Below are positions 23,108 to 36,103 of a stretch of 64,000 nt of DNA, piece by piece. Source of the stretch: Microplitis mediator (lineage: Eukaryota; Arthropoda; Insecta; Hymenoptera; Braconidae). The position numbers were made by a program, and so were the translations under genes. Position 1 is the stretch's first letter. Every line of letters begins with the position of its first letter. The stretch spans positions 20,154,331-20,218,330 of the forward strand of contig NC_079970.1 in the NCBI RefSeq assembly GCF_029852145.1, read 5' to 3'. The notes beneath the pieces were generated by a model. It worked only from the letters and a program-made list of their open reading frames with translations, made no database searches and was not told where the DNA came from.

Positions 23108-24588
23108 ATCATAGATGACTTAATTCTTTTAATTATTATTTTTGTATGAGGATCAAAAAGAGTTTCTTTTATGTTTTTGATTCATCTAATATTTACTTTT
23201 TCAATTATTCCACATTTCCTAAACCATATTAAAATCACTCAACATAATTCTGAGTTCGTATATGCGTTTATATATAAATACCGTGGGAAATAAAAGTTGT
23301 TTTATGCACAAGTGATGATTTAGTGTTACAATTGAAATGAAAGCTTTTTGTCAAGAGAACGTGCTTTGCGCATTGACGAGTTTTAGTCGCGCGTGTCGAC
23401 AACTTTATGCTTTTTTTCTCTTGATCCGTGAAAAGTTTTAACAAACTCAGTATGTTTAAAGTCATTGTCATTAATTCGAGTGTTATTTTTGAATTGTTTT
23501 ATAGTCAAATAATATAATAAAATACACAATTAAAAAGTTATGATGACATTTGTGAAGCTCTTGAAAAATAAATTCAACATATTTTATTATTATTTTTTTT
23601 AATGATATTTATTATTTATCGAACCATCGAATAATTGAATAGCAATAATCAGCGTTTTAATAAATTCTGTTCCATCGAGTGTCAATACCTGCGTTATTAA
23701 TTTTATATTTCATATATTTTAAACTTTTTAATTATCAAAAAAAAAAAAAGTTATTAATTTCCTATATTAATTATATTTATCTGAGTACTGCTGAATAATA
23801 TAAAAATGAATTTTTTTTTTTACTGTAATAATTTCTTGTAAATTAAAAGTTTCGTGAGGTCTATTAACTTTTTACTTCAGAATGTTATTTAATACTTAAA
23901 ATAAGGAAACTTCATTTAATTGCATCACGATAACGAATATTCAGTATATATTGTATGTTGCAATCAACAAATGACAATTTGTAAAGCATGATATCGATTA
24001 TCATTTGAACGTTATAAATGAGGCAATTTCATTATAAATTTCATCCGTTACATAATAATTGAAATCGGGGTAATGATATTGTATATGATATTAAATAATG
24101 TTTGTAATTAACTTGAGCATTAACTAGAATTCAATAACATCCAACTTTGACATTTAATAATATCTTAAAAATAGAAATAGAGAGACTGAATGGAATAAAT
24201 ATAATTTAATTCATTAGATAATTGATAGTTATCGCAATATAGATTTCAGGGTTTTGTTATATTGATGTTGCAATTAATATGATGCCTAAACAAATTCTAA
24301 GGGAATCTGGGTCAAAGTGAAACTCTATATAATCCACCAGTACTCAGGGCAAAATACGATACCATTTGAAAAAAAAAATTCTTTTTGAAAATCTCTTATT
24401 GGCGGCATTCAAAGATGGCAAGTTGGCTCCAAAAAACTTTGTCAAAATTTGTAATTAAAAATTTTATTACCAAGTATTGACTATTTGAGAGTTTTTAAAA
24501 TTAAAGAGGACTAAAATTATAAAACTAAAAAAATTGAAGACCTACAATAATTTTTTTTTAAATTTGAATCGAAATTTTAGAACGGGGC
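23108..24588. other. AT-rich stretch, nothing recognised
   Basis: The only less AT-rich part is 23270-23440. It contains GCGCATTGACGAG and TCGCGCGTGTCGACA but no convincing frame, splice pattern or RNA fold. Confidence 0.4.
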
Positions 24589-25120
24589 TACACAGTAGAA
24601 AAGTATTCGTAAAAATCGACACATACCATGTGTAAAATGAACGTTTGTGTTAAAAAAGTACTGAAAGTAAATATTCTTGATTTAAGAAAATTTTTTTGGA
24701 GACCTAAATTTTCTCAGATAAAGTAGAAATCTTCTCCAACCAAGACGAATTCTCTTGGCTCAAGAAAATCTTGACTTGGTTCCCGAAAACGTTTGTCTTC
24801 AATAATATTTTCTTGACTCAAGATATCTGTTTTTTTCTGTGCACATATACGCTAAAAATAAAAATTTTCCAAGAATTATTTTGTGATGCTCGACATTATT
24901 TTTAACATATTTTGTGTGTTGATTTAATAGTAACATATAAAAAGTGTTACTTTAGAATAAAATGGCTTTTTTGTGTGTTAAAAAATCAATCAATTGCGAC
25001 AGTTCAAACAAGATAAATACTGTGTGTTAAATTGACACACAAAAGTGTTAAAAATTCAAAACTCAGAATATTAACACACGTTTTTTTTTTACACTTTGAC
25101 GATTCGTTTTTTACTGTGTA
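24589..25120. mobile_element. TACACAGTA-ended element with TGTGTTAAA motifs
   Basis: The left end TACACAGTAGAAAAGTATTCG and right end CGATTCGTTTTTTACTGTGTA are partly complementary and flanked by TA. A CTTGACTCAAGA-type segment (24680-24842) resembles the 7205 group and may be a secondary insertion. Inside are repeated ATTTTAACACA/TGTGTTAAAA phrases. It is non-coding. Confidence 0.5.
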
Positions 25121-26368
25121 ATCAGAGTAATCAATTATCTTTCATCCCTAAACGTAAATAAAAGTCTTTAAATAAAGAAGTTTTGTCCTCCAAAATGGCG
25201 TCACATTTTGCCGGGAATTTTACTATTATTTTTGCAATAAACAAATTTTAAAATAATTGTTTTCGGTGTTTTTTTTTCATCCGTAAAAGCTGTGTAATCA
25301 CAACTTCTAATCAGCTGCTTTTTGAAATTGAAATAGTGGAATTCACTGCGACTTCGTAGATATACAGTGGGAACCAGTTGTAAGTATACCATTGGTTGAA
25401 TTAGTCGTATATATACAAATATCTATGTATATATAAGTGTACTTATAGCTGGGGAAAAAGTTTATTCACTAATTCGCAGGAAATTTCCCGAATTCATTTT
25501 TAGAGAATGGAAACTTGTTATATTTTATTTATCTTTGGCGCACTAAAGCTGAAGTAACACTAAATTTGATTAATTTCAATAATCATATCTAGATTATACA
25601 GATTTTTAGGTTTTGAATTTTTTATTTTTCTGTTACGTTAAGCGACGGAATGAATCATTAAATTTGACAACTAATTTTGACAGTATTAACTACGATTACA
25701 AAATAAATTCATTAATGTACTTCAGTCTTGAAAAAATCTGTGATTGAATGTTTAGTTGACCCCAATCGTTTCTTTTTTTATGTATTGCTGGCGGTGAATT
25801 TTTTTTCAACAAAATATTTAATGAAGATTCTTTTTTTTTCAATCGAATAAAATCCTTTTAATTGAAAATTATTATAATTAATTTGAACAAAACGTCAAAT
25901 AATTCTATATAAATCATGTCTATACATGAAATATTTTCTATTTGAATAAAGTGATGTTGAAAAAATGGGTTACATGAATTTTTAAAAAATTGAACATTTA
26001 ATGAAATTAATAATTAATCAGTCTTTATGACAGGTGTTTCATTTAAATTAATAAAATAGAATTTTACATTCCAATAAATAAATAATGAAATAGCAGGTGC
26101 TTTAAATAATTGTTATAAATTTGATTCATTCAAAAGTTCTCAATTGAAATTAAAATAAATCAATAGTTGATAAAAATTTAATATATTTTCTTTATATTAA
26201 AAAAAAAAATCTATAAATATTAATATTATTCATAGCAATAAAAGTAGCTTTTCATCTTTTATGATTTCATAACTGACACATTACGTCAATTTACATTTTT
26301 TCGAGACAACTATGACAATGAGGATTGTGGTATTGCACAGAGGGTTGTGTGTGTTACTGGTTATCCAG

Positions 26369-26375
26369 TATAAAA
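26369..26375 (+). promoter_or_regulatory. Weak TATA-box candidate
   Basis: TATAAAA sits in a less AT-rich context (CCAGTATAAAACCGTAG). A unique purine-rich stretch with AGCAGCAGCATCAGCATCAG follows 35-70 bases later and could be a 5' UTR. No coding exon was found to go with it. Confidence 0.2.
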
Positions 26376-27765
26376 CCGTAGATAGCTCGTCCCAGGAATA
26401 GAAGAGAGTAGAGTAGCAGCAGCATCAGCATCAGAGAAGGATGATGTTTGAGCGCATTTGAATATCAGGAAATGAAGCCTCTTGTCCCTAGAGACGAAGG
26501 CATTGGCAGTAGCACACAGGGAGACTATGGTCTATAGCTAGAGAAAAATAAAGTAAATGAAGAAAGAGAACATCAGAGTGCTATTTGAATAATACTTTGC
26601 ATTTAAATGCCCAGCCCGATAAAAGAAACCATCGGGCCACTTGAAATATCCTATTACGCGCTATTATCTTTGAACAGACGGATTTAAGCCTTTTGCATCT
26701 TCGACACCCGCTATTTTCTTTTTATATTTTTTTTTTATTATCACAGATTACTCTTCCAACTGTCCCCATACATTTACTACTCTCTCTCGGGAAAATCTAT
26801 CCAACTGAATATATCTCCAATAACCATCGGATTTTTTCCATCATTTGCGGTCTTTTTCAATGTTTTTACTTCCATTTATCTCTTCAATACTATTATTATT
26901 ATTGTTGTTGTTGTTGTTTATTAGTTTTATGAAACCCGATTTCACATCCACATATTTATTAAATCAAAATTAGACAATATTAAATAATATATTAAATATA
27001 TCACACTTTTAGTGCAAGATAACGTAAAAAGTTTTTTTAACGAAACATATATTCGTAACTTGAAACCTTTCATTCCGGATATTTAATATTATTTACTCCT
27101 ACTATTTTTTTTTCTATTTCTATTAACAACGAAATTATTCTTATGATATTTATATATTTACATTCGAATAAAAATGTAATAAAAAAAAAATTTTTTTTTT
27201 TATAAAATAATACGGTAGATTCACGTGATCTAAATGTGGCACAGTGTGTTGTTATAGCAGCCTATAACTCAAGCGTGAGTAGAAAGCTTCGGAAATCGCA
27301 ACACAAAGCTTCGATCGCGTCAACATTAGTTTTCCAGACGCGGACCAGAGTGGAATTCAATTTGGCGCTCTGCGGCGTTGAATTCACGCTGTTACCTATA
27401 TCCAACTCTCTTCTATATATCCATCTACGTATATATACTCACATATATATATATATATATATATATGTGAGTATATATATATCCTTACAAATACATGTAT
27501 AACAAAAATATACTAACAATTGCTGCAGTTTCGATTTCATGTTTCTAGTGCGTTACGTCCTTGCCATAAATACTTTTTACTTCTAATTTATCAGTAAACT
27601 ATTTTTTTTTTATTTATTCTCTCTTATAAAATATTCATCAAAAATAAGCATCGTAATACCCTTGAAGCTCTTTTTACAAAAGATATTAAGTCTTTAGAAC
27701 AGATGAGATTTTTTAAATTTAAATCGAAAATATAAAATTCGCACACCTGAAGCACAAGAAGTTGA

Positions 27766-27930
27766 GTCCCTGTTTAGAAAATCTCATAGAATTCAACAAA
27801 TTCTCATAAATTCCTATGAAGATCTTATAAGAATGAATGAGTTATATGAGAAGTCTTATACATAGTTGAGTATACGGCCTTATAAACGCAGCTATAAGAA
27901 TCTATCGGATTTTTTAGGCAGGGGTCTGTT
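27766..27930. mobile_element. Short inverted-repeat element
   Basis: CCCTGTTTAGAAAATC at the left and GATTTTTTAGGCAGGG at the right are approximately complementary. They bound a sequence of CTTATAAGAAT-like quasi-palindromes. It is similar in size and style to the element at 36104-36216. Confidence 0.4.
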
Positions 27931-28310
27931 TACTTTTGAACAGAAAATAGTAGTTTATCTATCGAGTGCAATATGTTGAAATATACTACATTTAGTGCCT
28001 ATAAATGGCAGGTTATAACCCGCATTTACTTATTTGGTAAGATTGTTTTGAGTTTTTGTTGAAAATGAGAGAGAAGTCGGTAAGTGTATTAATTAATATG
28101 ATGATAAATTTTGTCACAAGATAGCTCGTTGAGTTACTTCGATATTTTTTGGTTGTTTGCTATCACACATATAACCAAAAAATATTTTTTGATCCGTTGA
28201 TGACGTCACTATTAGAAAGATTAGGTATCTTTTTTACCAGCTGTATCTTATCTAATATTTTTAGCTGCCGGCTATAGGCGCTAAATGTCGTACATTTCAA
28301 GTGTCTATCA

Positions 28311-28467
28311 CAAAAAAAGGATTTCATGGCATAAGAAATATTTTACATCGTGAATTTAAAACATAAATTTTCTTAAGGCTAGGAAAAATTTATTTTTAAT
28401 TCATAATGCAAAAATTTCATTGGGACCAATAAAAATTTTTTACGTCAAGAAATTTGTTTTTACCGTG
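28311..28467. mobile_element. Short TTTCTTG-family MITE
   Basis: ATCACAAAAAAAGGATTTC at the left and CAAGAAATTTGTTTTTACCG at the right are approximate inverted ends. The interior GGCATAAGAAATATTTT and AATTCATAATGCAAAA match the 7205-7664 group. It is non-coding. Confidence 0.45.
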
Positions 28468-30529
28468 TGTTAGAACATTTTTCATTTATACACTTACACG
28501 AAACCTGTTTACACTTTGTATAATGTACTAATAATAAAATAAAGTGCATACTATTTCAAAAAGAGCATGCTCTTAAACAAGTCTGATGTTATTTTCAGTC
28601 AATTTAATTTAATATTCATTAAAAAAATCCAATTTGATTTTTAGTGCCTTTGATGTCGGTCGCTCGGTGCGGTTGTACGTAGTCACGATATCTTTAGAAA
28701 TACAGAATTAATCGAATTTGTTTTCTGGACTAGCTTTAGTTTATTGTAGAATATAATTCTATTGGATATCAATACTGTAGTTCTTTTTATTAATTTATAA
28801 TAATCATATTAAGTCTAATAAATTCATTGGTTTATTTCTATCTGAGCCGGCATATTTGTTTTTCTGACTGGTTTTGCTTTGTATCAAGTGTTGGCTAGGG
28901 TATCGGCGAGTAGATAGCAAAGATGGCGGTTCATTTTTGAAATTTGAATCTAAAATGTTACGAGTTGATATAAATAAAATATATTGAGTGAAAAATTTTA
29001 ATACTGATTGTGACAATTCATAAATTTCAATTGATTATTTTCAATATAACCTGCTCGTATGGAAAAAATTCATTCTAGAAATATTCCAAAAAGGTTCATG
29101 ATCGTGAACTTTAAAATTTGAGATAATTCTGAACTTTGATTTAGTTATTTTTGGAACTTTTAAAACATTCAAGAGTAAAAATATGCCATTTTCAACTGAA
29201 TACTTTTTAGGAACGATATTCTGACTTTTTTAAGCAAAAATAATTCGATATCAAAATTTTGCTGGCTTGAAGAGCATTAAAAAAAAAAAAATTTAAACCA
29301 ACCATGAACGTTTTTTGACTTTTTATAAGAACTATTCAAAAATGAGGTCTGTACAGTTGAAAATTTCGTGTTCTTGTGTATAAAAATTCAATAATTAATA
29401 ATCTGGGTCAATTATTTGACACCACCAAGTGTAAATTCAACTAAAGTTAAATGTGTTGTCTATCTCAACAAGTTTTGAACACAAAAAATTGAGTGGACCG
29501 TTCGGGACATGTGATTTATGTTAAATTTAACACAAAGTTTTCAACTGTGTGGAGATTGAAAATTTTCTACTCTTAATTTTTTTAAAGTTCCAAAAATGAT
29601 CAACTCAAAGTTATGATCAAAGTTACAAACTTTTTTAGAATCAACTTTTTTTACATAGGAGTGTTTGAATCTTCCAAATATTTTGTCAATTTTTCAACTA
29701 TGAATTTTTATTTTATAAATAATCATTCTAGTTCTTATACATATCTGTTGACTATAAAGATTAACTTAAGATGAAAAGTAATTGAAAAAACAAAAAAAAA
29801 AAAATATCAATTAAATTTTTAGGAGTAGTACTTTCTCAAAGTGCTTATTCTCTCTAAGTATGATAAATTATTCTCTTTGTTTATGTCACAGCAATTGTTC
29901 TTATAAATTTATTTAAACATCAAAGAAAGTACCATCTATATAAAAATAATATATAAACAAATATCATTCTTTAAGGTTGACATTTGCTGAAAGAATGTCT
30001 AGTGAAATGCGAAAAAATGTGTCAAAAGAAAAGAAGATATATTGTAAGCCAGCTGACGTGTCTCTTCGAGTTTTCCCTTGCTGCTTATCGAGTGCTTCTT
30101 TCTTTTATTTATATATGTATATACATATATACACATACATACATGTACCTATATACACATAAATAGTTATGTTTATTTACTTTTTTTTATTTATCATTTA
30201 CTTTACTTTACTTTATTTTTCTATTATTTTTTTCTTTGCAATTTTACTCGTCACGAAGTTGCAAAAGCAGCAAAATGACAAACATGTAGAATGTCAACAC
30301 AACAAAAGACTTTTCATCTCTTTTCATGCGCGTAAATATCTTCCAGAAGGAGGAACGTATGAAGTATATGTAGAACGACATACGAGAATAATTACGTAAA
30401 GCGTTTTGCACTTTTTCAGGAAAATTGGAATAGAATGAGATATTTTCAATCGATAGTTTATAAATAAATTGAAAAAAAATCGGATAGTCCGAACTGGGAA
30501 TCGAATCCAGATTAGTAGGGAACGGGGGA
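28468..30529. other. Non-coding stretch, no gene supported
   Basis: The sequence is AT-rich. A TATACATATATACACATACA microsatellite-like run lies at 30110-30165. A second B-box-like sequence lies on the - strand near 30500 (see rejected items). ORFs here are low-complexity. Confidence 0.4.
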
Positions 30530-31070
30530 CGGGACGAAACGGGATACTTTTGTAAATATAATTGAGCATTATTTTGAATTTTTTTTTGTTAAACTTTTTC
30601 AAAAATCGAGTGTCAGTTGAAAAATATTTATAACTTGTTTTATAATAAAAACTATTAAAACAATTTTTTTTTAACGGCTGTTTTACCCCTCGCATGGAAA
30701 AAATATATATGTGAAAATTATATGCAACCTATATAACATATATGTGCGCAAAAAAAAATATGTCAACTAACTTTTCAGATAAATGTATGCATAGATGAAA
30801 ACATAAATGTTTACATAAAATTAAAAATATATAATACATATATTATAAATAAATGCTATACAAATGGAGATATATATGTGGCTATATATATAGCCACATA
30901 TATGTAGACATTTATATATTTTTTTATATAATTTAAATATATTTTCGCGCAAAAAAAATATGTCAGAATATATATTTCATGTAAGTAACATATATTTTTA
31001 TATATGTGACATATATAACACATATATGTTTGCATATATTTTCCGCATATATATTTCCATGCGGGCCCCC
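30530..31070. mobile_element. GGGGTACC-type fragment plus CCGCATGGAA palindrome
   Basis: 30530-30688 matches the middle of the element at 17627-18149 (TTGAATTTTTTTTTGTTAAA, GTGTCAGTTGAAAAATATTT). It breaks off at a palindromic element at 30688-31065 with ends CCTCGCATGGAAA and TTTCCATGCGGG and a core of ACATATATG repeats. The larger relative of the palindrome is 42171-44048. Confidence 0.55.
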
Positions 31071-32199
31071 TCACCCCTTCATTAATTAATTTCATAAAAT
31101 TAAGTAATGAAAAAATTAATTGAATTAAAAAAAAAGATGCAATTTAACTACAGGATGAAATTGTTCGAATCTAACAAAGAACCGATTAATGTACAAAACT
31201 TTAAAGTTGCTTAAAGTAGTGTGCGAATAAAAGTGTTATTTAATCAACAAATTACTTGTTCGCTTTGTAAAGATACAGTTTTGGAATGTTCGATCATCGG
31301 CTCACAGAGCGAAAGAGAAAAACTATTTTCACCATTCGATTAATTCTCTACCGTACAATCGTGGATTTTACTCTACTCTACTGTTGAATTGAGTAAATTT
31401 GCGTGAATCAACGGATAAGTTTTAATGAACGTTTATACCAAAATTGATCGTGATTATTTTATTTTACTCTATATATTTATTACCATTACTCGTATTTCGA
31501 TTCATTCATTCTCGTATTTCATTTACATTGTATATTTTTTTATTCTGAATTAAATCGATAAAAAATAATCTCATGTTATTTAAATCTACTCGTCACTACT
31601 CTCTATTTGATATATATATTTTTTTTTTTTTTACATCAAAAGTAAACTAATTCCACAAAATATTCATTCAATAGCTTCCAATCATTTTCATTAAAATATT
31701 TAATTAATTTTTAAAAAAATCTTCTGTTCTTCAGGTGAAATAATTTTTTTACATTCATGTCATAAATTTACTGCTGAGCTATTGATTTTACTTCAAAAAT
31801 TAATGAAACATTTTTCGTAAATAATTTTCAGAGGTACGAAAATGTTTCAAACGGATTTTTGTTCGAAATATTGACTTTATGTAAAAAGTCATATTTTTCT
31901 TTTTTACAGAAAATTTAACGGGCTACAAAAAAGTATTCATTCACTTTTTTCATAAAGTGGAGCATTAATGAGATAATTGCCTTGAAGTGAACCCTGGCAA
32001 ATTAAATAACAATTAAAGATTTAAAATTAAAATTTTGTATTTTTAAATAATAGCCGAATTTGAATTTTTATAAATAATTCAAGCAATTAAAGTGTAGTAA
32101 GTAAACACTATTAAGAACACTCGCGCCATAAAAAAAATATACGAGAAAAAAAGGGATTTGGGTGAAAAATTGGGGATTGAAGGCACCTGGCACACTTTA
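31071..32199. other. AT-rich stretch, nothing recognised
   Basis: There is a T-rich run at 31618-31632 and no convincing frame or repeat boundary. It leads into the GC-richer island at 32.2 kb. Confidence 0.4.
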
Positions 32200-33800
32200 G
32201 AGGCATAAACGTTGAATTCGTGAGATCGACAGTCGGATGATCCTGCACTTCATCGAAAGATGTGAATCTAAAAGTCTAAAAGGATCAATAGGATAAGGTT
32301 AAGTGAAGTGCACTGAAGTGTTATATACCAATGGGTTTGTATCCGCAGAATCACAACTCTCGGTAGTCGTTTATAGATCTGAGAGCCGACCGTCACTGGA
32401 CGTCGTTCTCATCCTCGCTGTCGTAGTCGTCGATACCGGACCATTGGATGCAGCTGTCGGAAGTTACCGTGAATAGACTCCACTCTAAGTCCGTGGCGAG
32501 TAGAGAAACGAGGATGACGTATACCCACTGGAGCATCGAGTGGACAGAAGCTACTCGTAGGATTCTATCGGCAGCAGATGCTTCCGCAATCGATTTTCCA
32601 CCTGCTCGAACAACTCCAGAAAGACGACCAGTTACACTACTGGCCAGGACCATAATTCTGTCTAGCCAGTACCGAGTTTGCGGTACCAGTGATTCAATTC
32701 CAACATTATACCAAATGCACATTTAATACTAAAACATCCAAAGTCCACATTGACGCTTAGACATAAAGTAAACCAACTAAAGCTAAACTACAGCTAAACC
32801 AACATTTTCTTCAATCTCAAGCTTAAATATTTTCAAAACCCATCCAACTATTTACAGTAGGACAACGTTTTACAGCAATAAATCTAAAGCAACAAAAACT
32901 AAAAATAAAACTCTCATTATTAATGATAAATTATTCCCAGACCTAGAATAAAATCTCCATAGAATATTAATATTAACAACGGGCGAAAAATAAAGAAACA
33001 GTAAGTAGCTTGAATGCATAAGATAATCTTTACTACAGAGCAATAAAGATGATGATCATGTTTGTCCAAAATACGAGGGTGCCAGGATATGCCGTGGGAG
33101 TTGCTGGTATTCCCAATCCAATTCAAGTAATGGAGTCTGAAACATTCCTCTCACAGACATCTCCAGGGTCTATTCCTCCCTTCGTGGACGTGGATCATCC
33201 TGGTGTGCGCCACAACACTACACAAGAGCACACTATACCACACTGCCACGAGACCCTGTAACTTGTCCAGCTACAACATTAGAGACATAAATACTCAGCG
33301 AACCCGGTCAACTGGGTGTAGTTTTGGCTATTCATCTCATCATTATTCGGGCCGCGTCTATCGCTGTACTAAATACTAATACTAATACCTCGAGTTCTAC
33401 CACCATCACAACCACCAGCGCCAGTATCAGTACCAACACCAGCATTAGCACCAGCACCAGTACCATCGCTAGCTTCAACCTAGATCAACCACGTAGCTAA
33501 TAAATTATCTAAATGAATTATTAAGCTAATGAAAGTCATTCAGCGGATGATATCGATATTGACTGGTGTGTGTGTTTGTGTGTGTATCGTTGACTGGACG
33601 TGTTGTAAACTATATATCCCATTGGAAAGGGAATCAAATTGCCTCGGATCGTTGGGTTTACATTGAACCATACACTATGACCGCAGAGAGTAACTGGCAG
33701 TCCGGAACGAGCGATAGTCGAAGAGGTTATTCAGCCGCGCGTTAGTTTAACGCCCTATAAATCCCAGGTTAAAGTGCTAAGCCAGCCCAATGTACCTACA
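32200..33800. other. GC-richer unique island, possible untranslated exon(s)
   Basis: About 1.6 kb stands out by balanced base composition and absence of repeats. It contains frames open on both strands at 32393-32726, a 70-residue frame at 33049-33261 (+), a Ser/Thr-rich frame without an ATG at about 33293-33499 (+), and a CTATAAATCCC at 33753. This could be a 5' UTR/promoter region for a nearby gene, possibly the DIP gene 14 kb downstream, or a coding exon on the - strand. The sequence alone does not decide. Confidence 0.4.
32393..32722 (-). CDS. Unassigned ORF with internal signal-peptide-like start
   Basis: An ATG-started frame of 109 residues on the - strand. An internal Met (residue 63, codon at 32536-32534) begins M-L-Q-W-V-Y-V-I-L-V-S-L-L-A, a typical signal peptide, followed by about 33 residues ending in an acidic run DDYDSEDENDV. 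A product starting there would be a 47-residue secreted acidic peptide. A possible donor (TCCG|GTATCG) just before the acidic run would instead make it a first exon. The + strand is also open across most of this segment, and the hydrophobic + frame opposite the acidic run is its mirror. I recognise no family. Confidence 0.25.
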   Translation of the reverse strand: MCIWYNVGIESLVPQTRYWLDRIMVLASSVTGRLSGVVRAGGKSIAEASAADRILRVASVHSMLQWVYVILVSLLATDLEWSLFTVTSDSCIQWSGIDDYDSEDENDVQ

Positions 33801-34535
33801 TCTATACATTCATACTTTCGTACTTAGATACCTTATTATTATTGCATTAATATATTGACAAAAGTGTACCGCCAGCACCTGAGCACGTGCCGCGACAAGG
33901 ATCTCCATCAGCTTTTCATTCTTACCAGGTGCTTTTTCTGAATACCCTCGGAATTTTTTTGAGGATTATTCAAAAATAACTCTCAAGGTGGATATTTTAA
34001 CTCCATCTTTATATTACCTACATGTCTGTGTATTGTATACTATGTGTGTATGCATTTATGAATGTAGACGGGAGTAGAGGTTTGAGTGTATGTCTGTGAG
34101 TTAAACTAGAGCAAGAGGATATTGGCTTACGAGGCACTTGACAAGCTTCTACATATTTAGATATATGATGTTATTAGACTCTCGAGTGAACGTTATTAAT
34201 ATTTAATCGCGTAAGCGAGTATGTATAAATTATGGCTCATTTTCGTACGATCGATTATATCAAGGATACATGCAGGATATACGCTTTATATACATATTAT
34301 CTGTATGCAGACGTATATATGCTTATGAATATTGGTATTGTTCATGAGAAACATATTAATCTGCGGATAATTATCTGTAATAATCGTTACCACTGTCTTA
34401 ATATAAACTCATATTTGATTTATTTTATAAATGATTAGTCGACTGATTACTTCAAAAGTAGGTTATTATTATTTTATCAAGAGTACTCTCTAATAATGAC
34501 GTAGTGGAATTCACTGTGAATTAGTGAATATCTGC
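33801..34535. other. Non-coding stretch, no gene supported
   Basis: Moderately AT-rich sequence with short low-complexity ORFs. Near 34540-34590 it ends in half of the CACTGATAGAAGG-type palindrome (CACTAACAGAAGGATTTC). Confidence 0.4.
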
Positions 34536-34603
34536 TGCACTAACAGAAGGATTTCTTAGCATTTAAAAAGGTTTCTTAGTATTTAAAATATCATTTTTAT
34601 CAT

Positions 34604-34876
34604 TCATGCGATATAAGTGCTATCTTGGCGCACGCTCTTTTGTTCGCCAAATAGCTGTTTGCCCATTCAACTGTTTCCACGACATTTTTGTGCGTTATAC
34701 GATTATCTGCGTGCGACAAGTAAATTTGAGTGCGACAAGTAAACTTGTCGCACTCAAATTTACTTGCCATATGCAGATTATCGTATAACCCACAAAAATG
34801 TCGCGGTAACAGTTGAATGAGCAAACAGCTACTTGGGGAACAAAACAGCGAGCACTAAAATAGTACTCATATCGCA
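34604..34876. mobile_element. Long hairpin with ~135-base arms
   Basis: The left arm (GCGATATAAGTGCTATCTTG...GTGCGACAAGTAAATTTGAG) and right arm (...CTCAAATTTACTTG, GTCGCGGTAACAGTTGAATG...CTCATATCGCAT) are complementary almost throughout. The centre is GACAAGTAAACTTGTC. The ORFs on the two strands are near-identical proteins for this reason and are not genes. It is a transposon-like palindrome or potential double-stranded RNA source. Confidence 0.75.
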
Positions 34877-34905
34877 TTAATAATAAAAAAATGTATGTTC
34901 AATTC

Positions 34906-35006
34906 GTGCGGTGTTGCCGATTACCCACTCGAGCAAATGAGCGCACTCACTTCGTTCGTGCGCTCAACTTTGCTCTCGTGGGCAATCGACAACTTACCGC
35001 ACTAGT
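34906..35006. repeat. Second hairpin, CACTTCGTTCGTG centre
   Basis: GTGCGGTGTTGCCGATTACC at the left and GGGCAATCGACAACTTACCG at the right are complementary, as are ACTCGAGCAAATGAGCGCA and TGCGCTCAACTTTGCTCTCG. The arms are about 45 bases. It lies immediately after the larger hairpin, and the two may be parts of one element. Confidence 0.65.
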
Positions 35007-36103
35007 TGTACAATATACTATTCTTAGGGTAGTTCACTCGCAAACCGACTTTTCATAAGAATTTCATGTAATTGAAATATGATATCAAGGTAAATGTCCT
35101 GCATGTAATTTTGAAAAATCCAAATTTTTGATCGTTTGTAAGGCGAGATATTAATAATCAAAGTGCATACAATTAACATGCAGTAGCTCAAACTAACCTA
35201 AAAAAAAGTCATATTTTCATGTATATGTCAAATTATTTTGCTTAACAGGGCTTATCAGATATTTTCGGCTGAGTTTTTTTCGGAAACAAAATTTCTAAAT
35301 ACAAAATACAGACCGCACATTGATGCACTACTGTCTAATCTACCGAAGCGCGCTTAAATTGTTTGATAATATTCGTTTGTTTAAGAGAAAAACTCGGCCA
35401 AAGTTTCCATTTACTGCACAAGTGCAACAAAGATAGTATCGTCCGTGGACTTAAGTGCAATAGAGAGAGTAGTATGAACCTCTGTTAAGAATCTTTTCAA
35501 AAACTAATAGATTATAGAAAAAAAAATTTTAGAATAATCATACTACCGATTAGTAAAAGAGTTATAAATATTCAAAGAAACCTGTCTCACAATTTCAAAT
35601 GAGAAAAAGCGAGTAAGCGATATCAAGTAAAATAGGAAGCAATAGCGAGTGAGAGAGTAAGCAATAGCACATACTATAGGTTGGGAGTGAACTTCCGTAA
35701 ACATCATTGTTTTGTATTTATCAAATATTTATTACTATTTAAGAAATGATTAATAGTTAAATTAGTAGTATACTTAGAAATGGAGAAATAGTGACTATCC
35801 ACTGATTCGCTGTGAATTTCACTAATTTATTTTTAGAGAGAACCTGCAGTCAGTCCTTACATGAGTGCCCGCGTGTCAATACTATTCATTTAATATGTTT
35901 TAAATTTTATTATTTACCGAATTACTAATAACTTTACCATCGAATATTTTGAAAAGCCCACATATGTTCAAATTTTTGTCTGTCTAATCCTCTTGTCTGC
36001 TTGAAATATTCACAAATTTTGATGTCAGTAACATTTGACTATTATTAAGAAAAAGAAAGTAAAAATATCTTTTAGCGCGAAATTTGAATACTTTTGAAAT
36101 TAC
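35007..36103. other. Non-coding, includes inverted copy of a 6.9-kb repeat
   Basis: 35395-35455 (AGTTTCCATTTACTGCACAA, GTGCAACAAAGATAGTATCG) is the reverse complement of 6925-6985, so both come from one dispersed repeat family. The rest has no recognised feature. Confidence 0.5.

Larger units (their letters stand above)
25121..28310. other. Non-coding stretch with minor repeats
   Basis: No gene is supported. Unique, less AT-rich pieces lie at 26330-26660 and 27230-27420. A TATAAAA in a plausible promoter context is at 26369-26375. A TA hairpin with ACTCACATATATAT arms spans about 27429-27482. A small element at about 27766-27930 has CCCTGTTTAGAAAATC and GATTTTTTAGGCAGGG ends. Confidence 0.4.

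Noticed and set aside
27236..27502. 88-residue + frame in a GC-richer piece
   Set aside because: It starts at GTG, runs into a TA microsatellite (IYIYIYIY), and has no splice or domain support.
34600..34877. Similar ORFs on both strands (SFVRQIAVCPFNC / CFVPQVAVCSFNC)
   Set aside because: They mirror one another because the DNA is a near-perfect hairpin.
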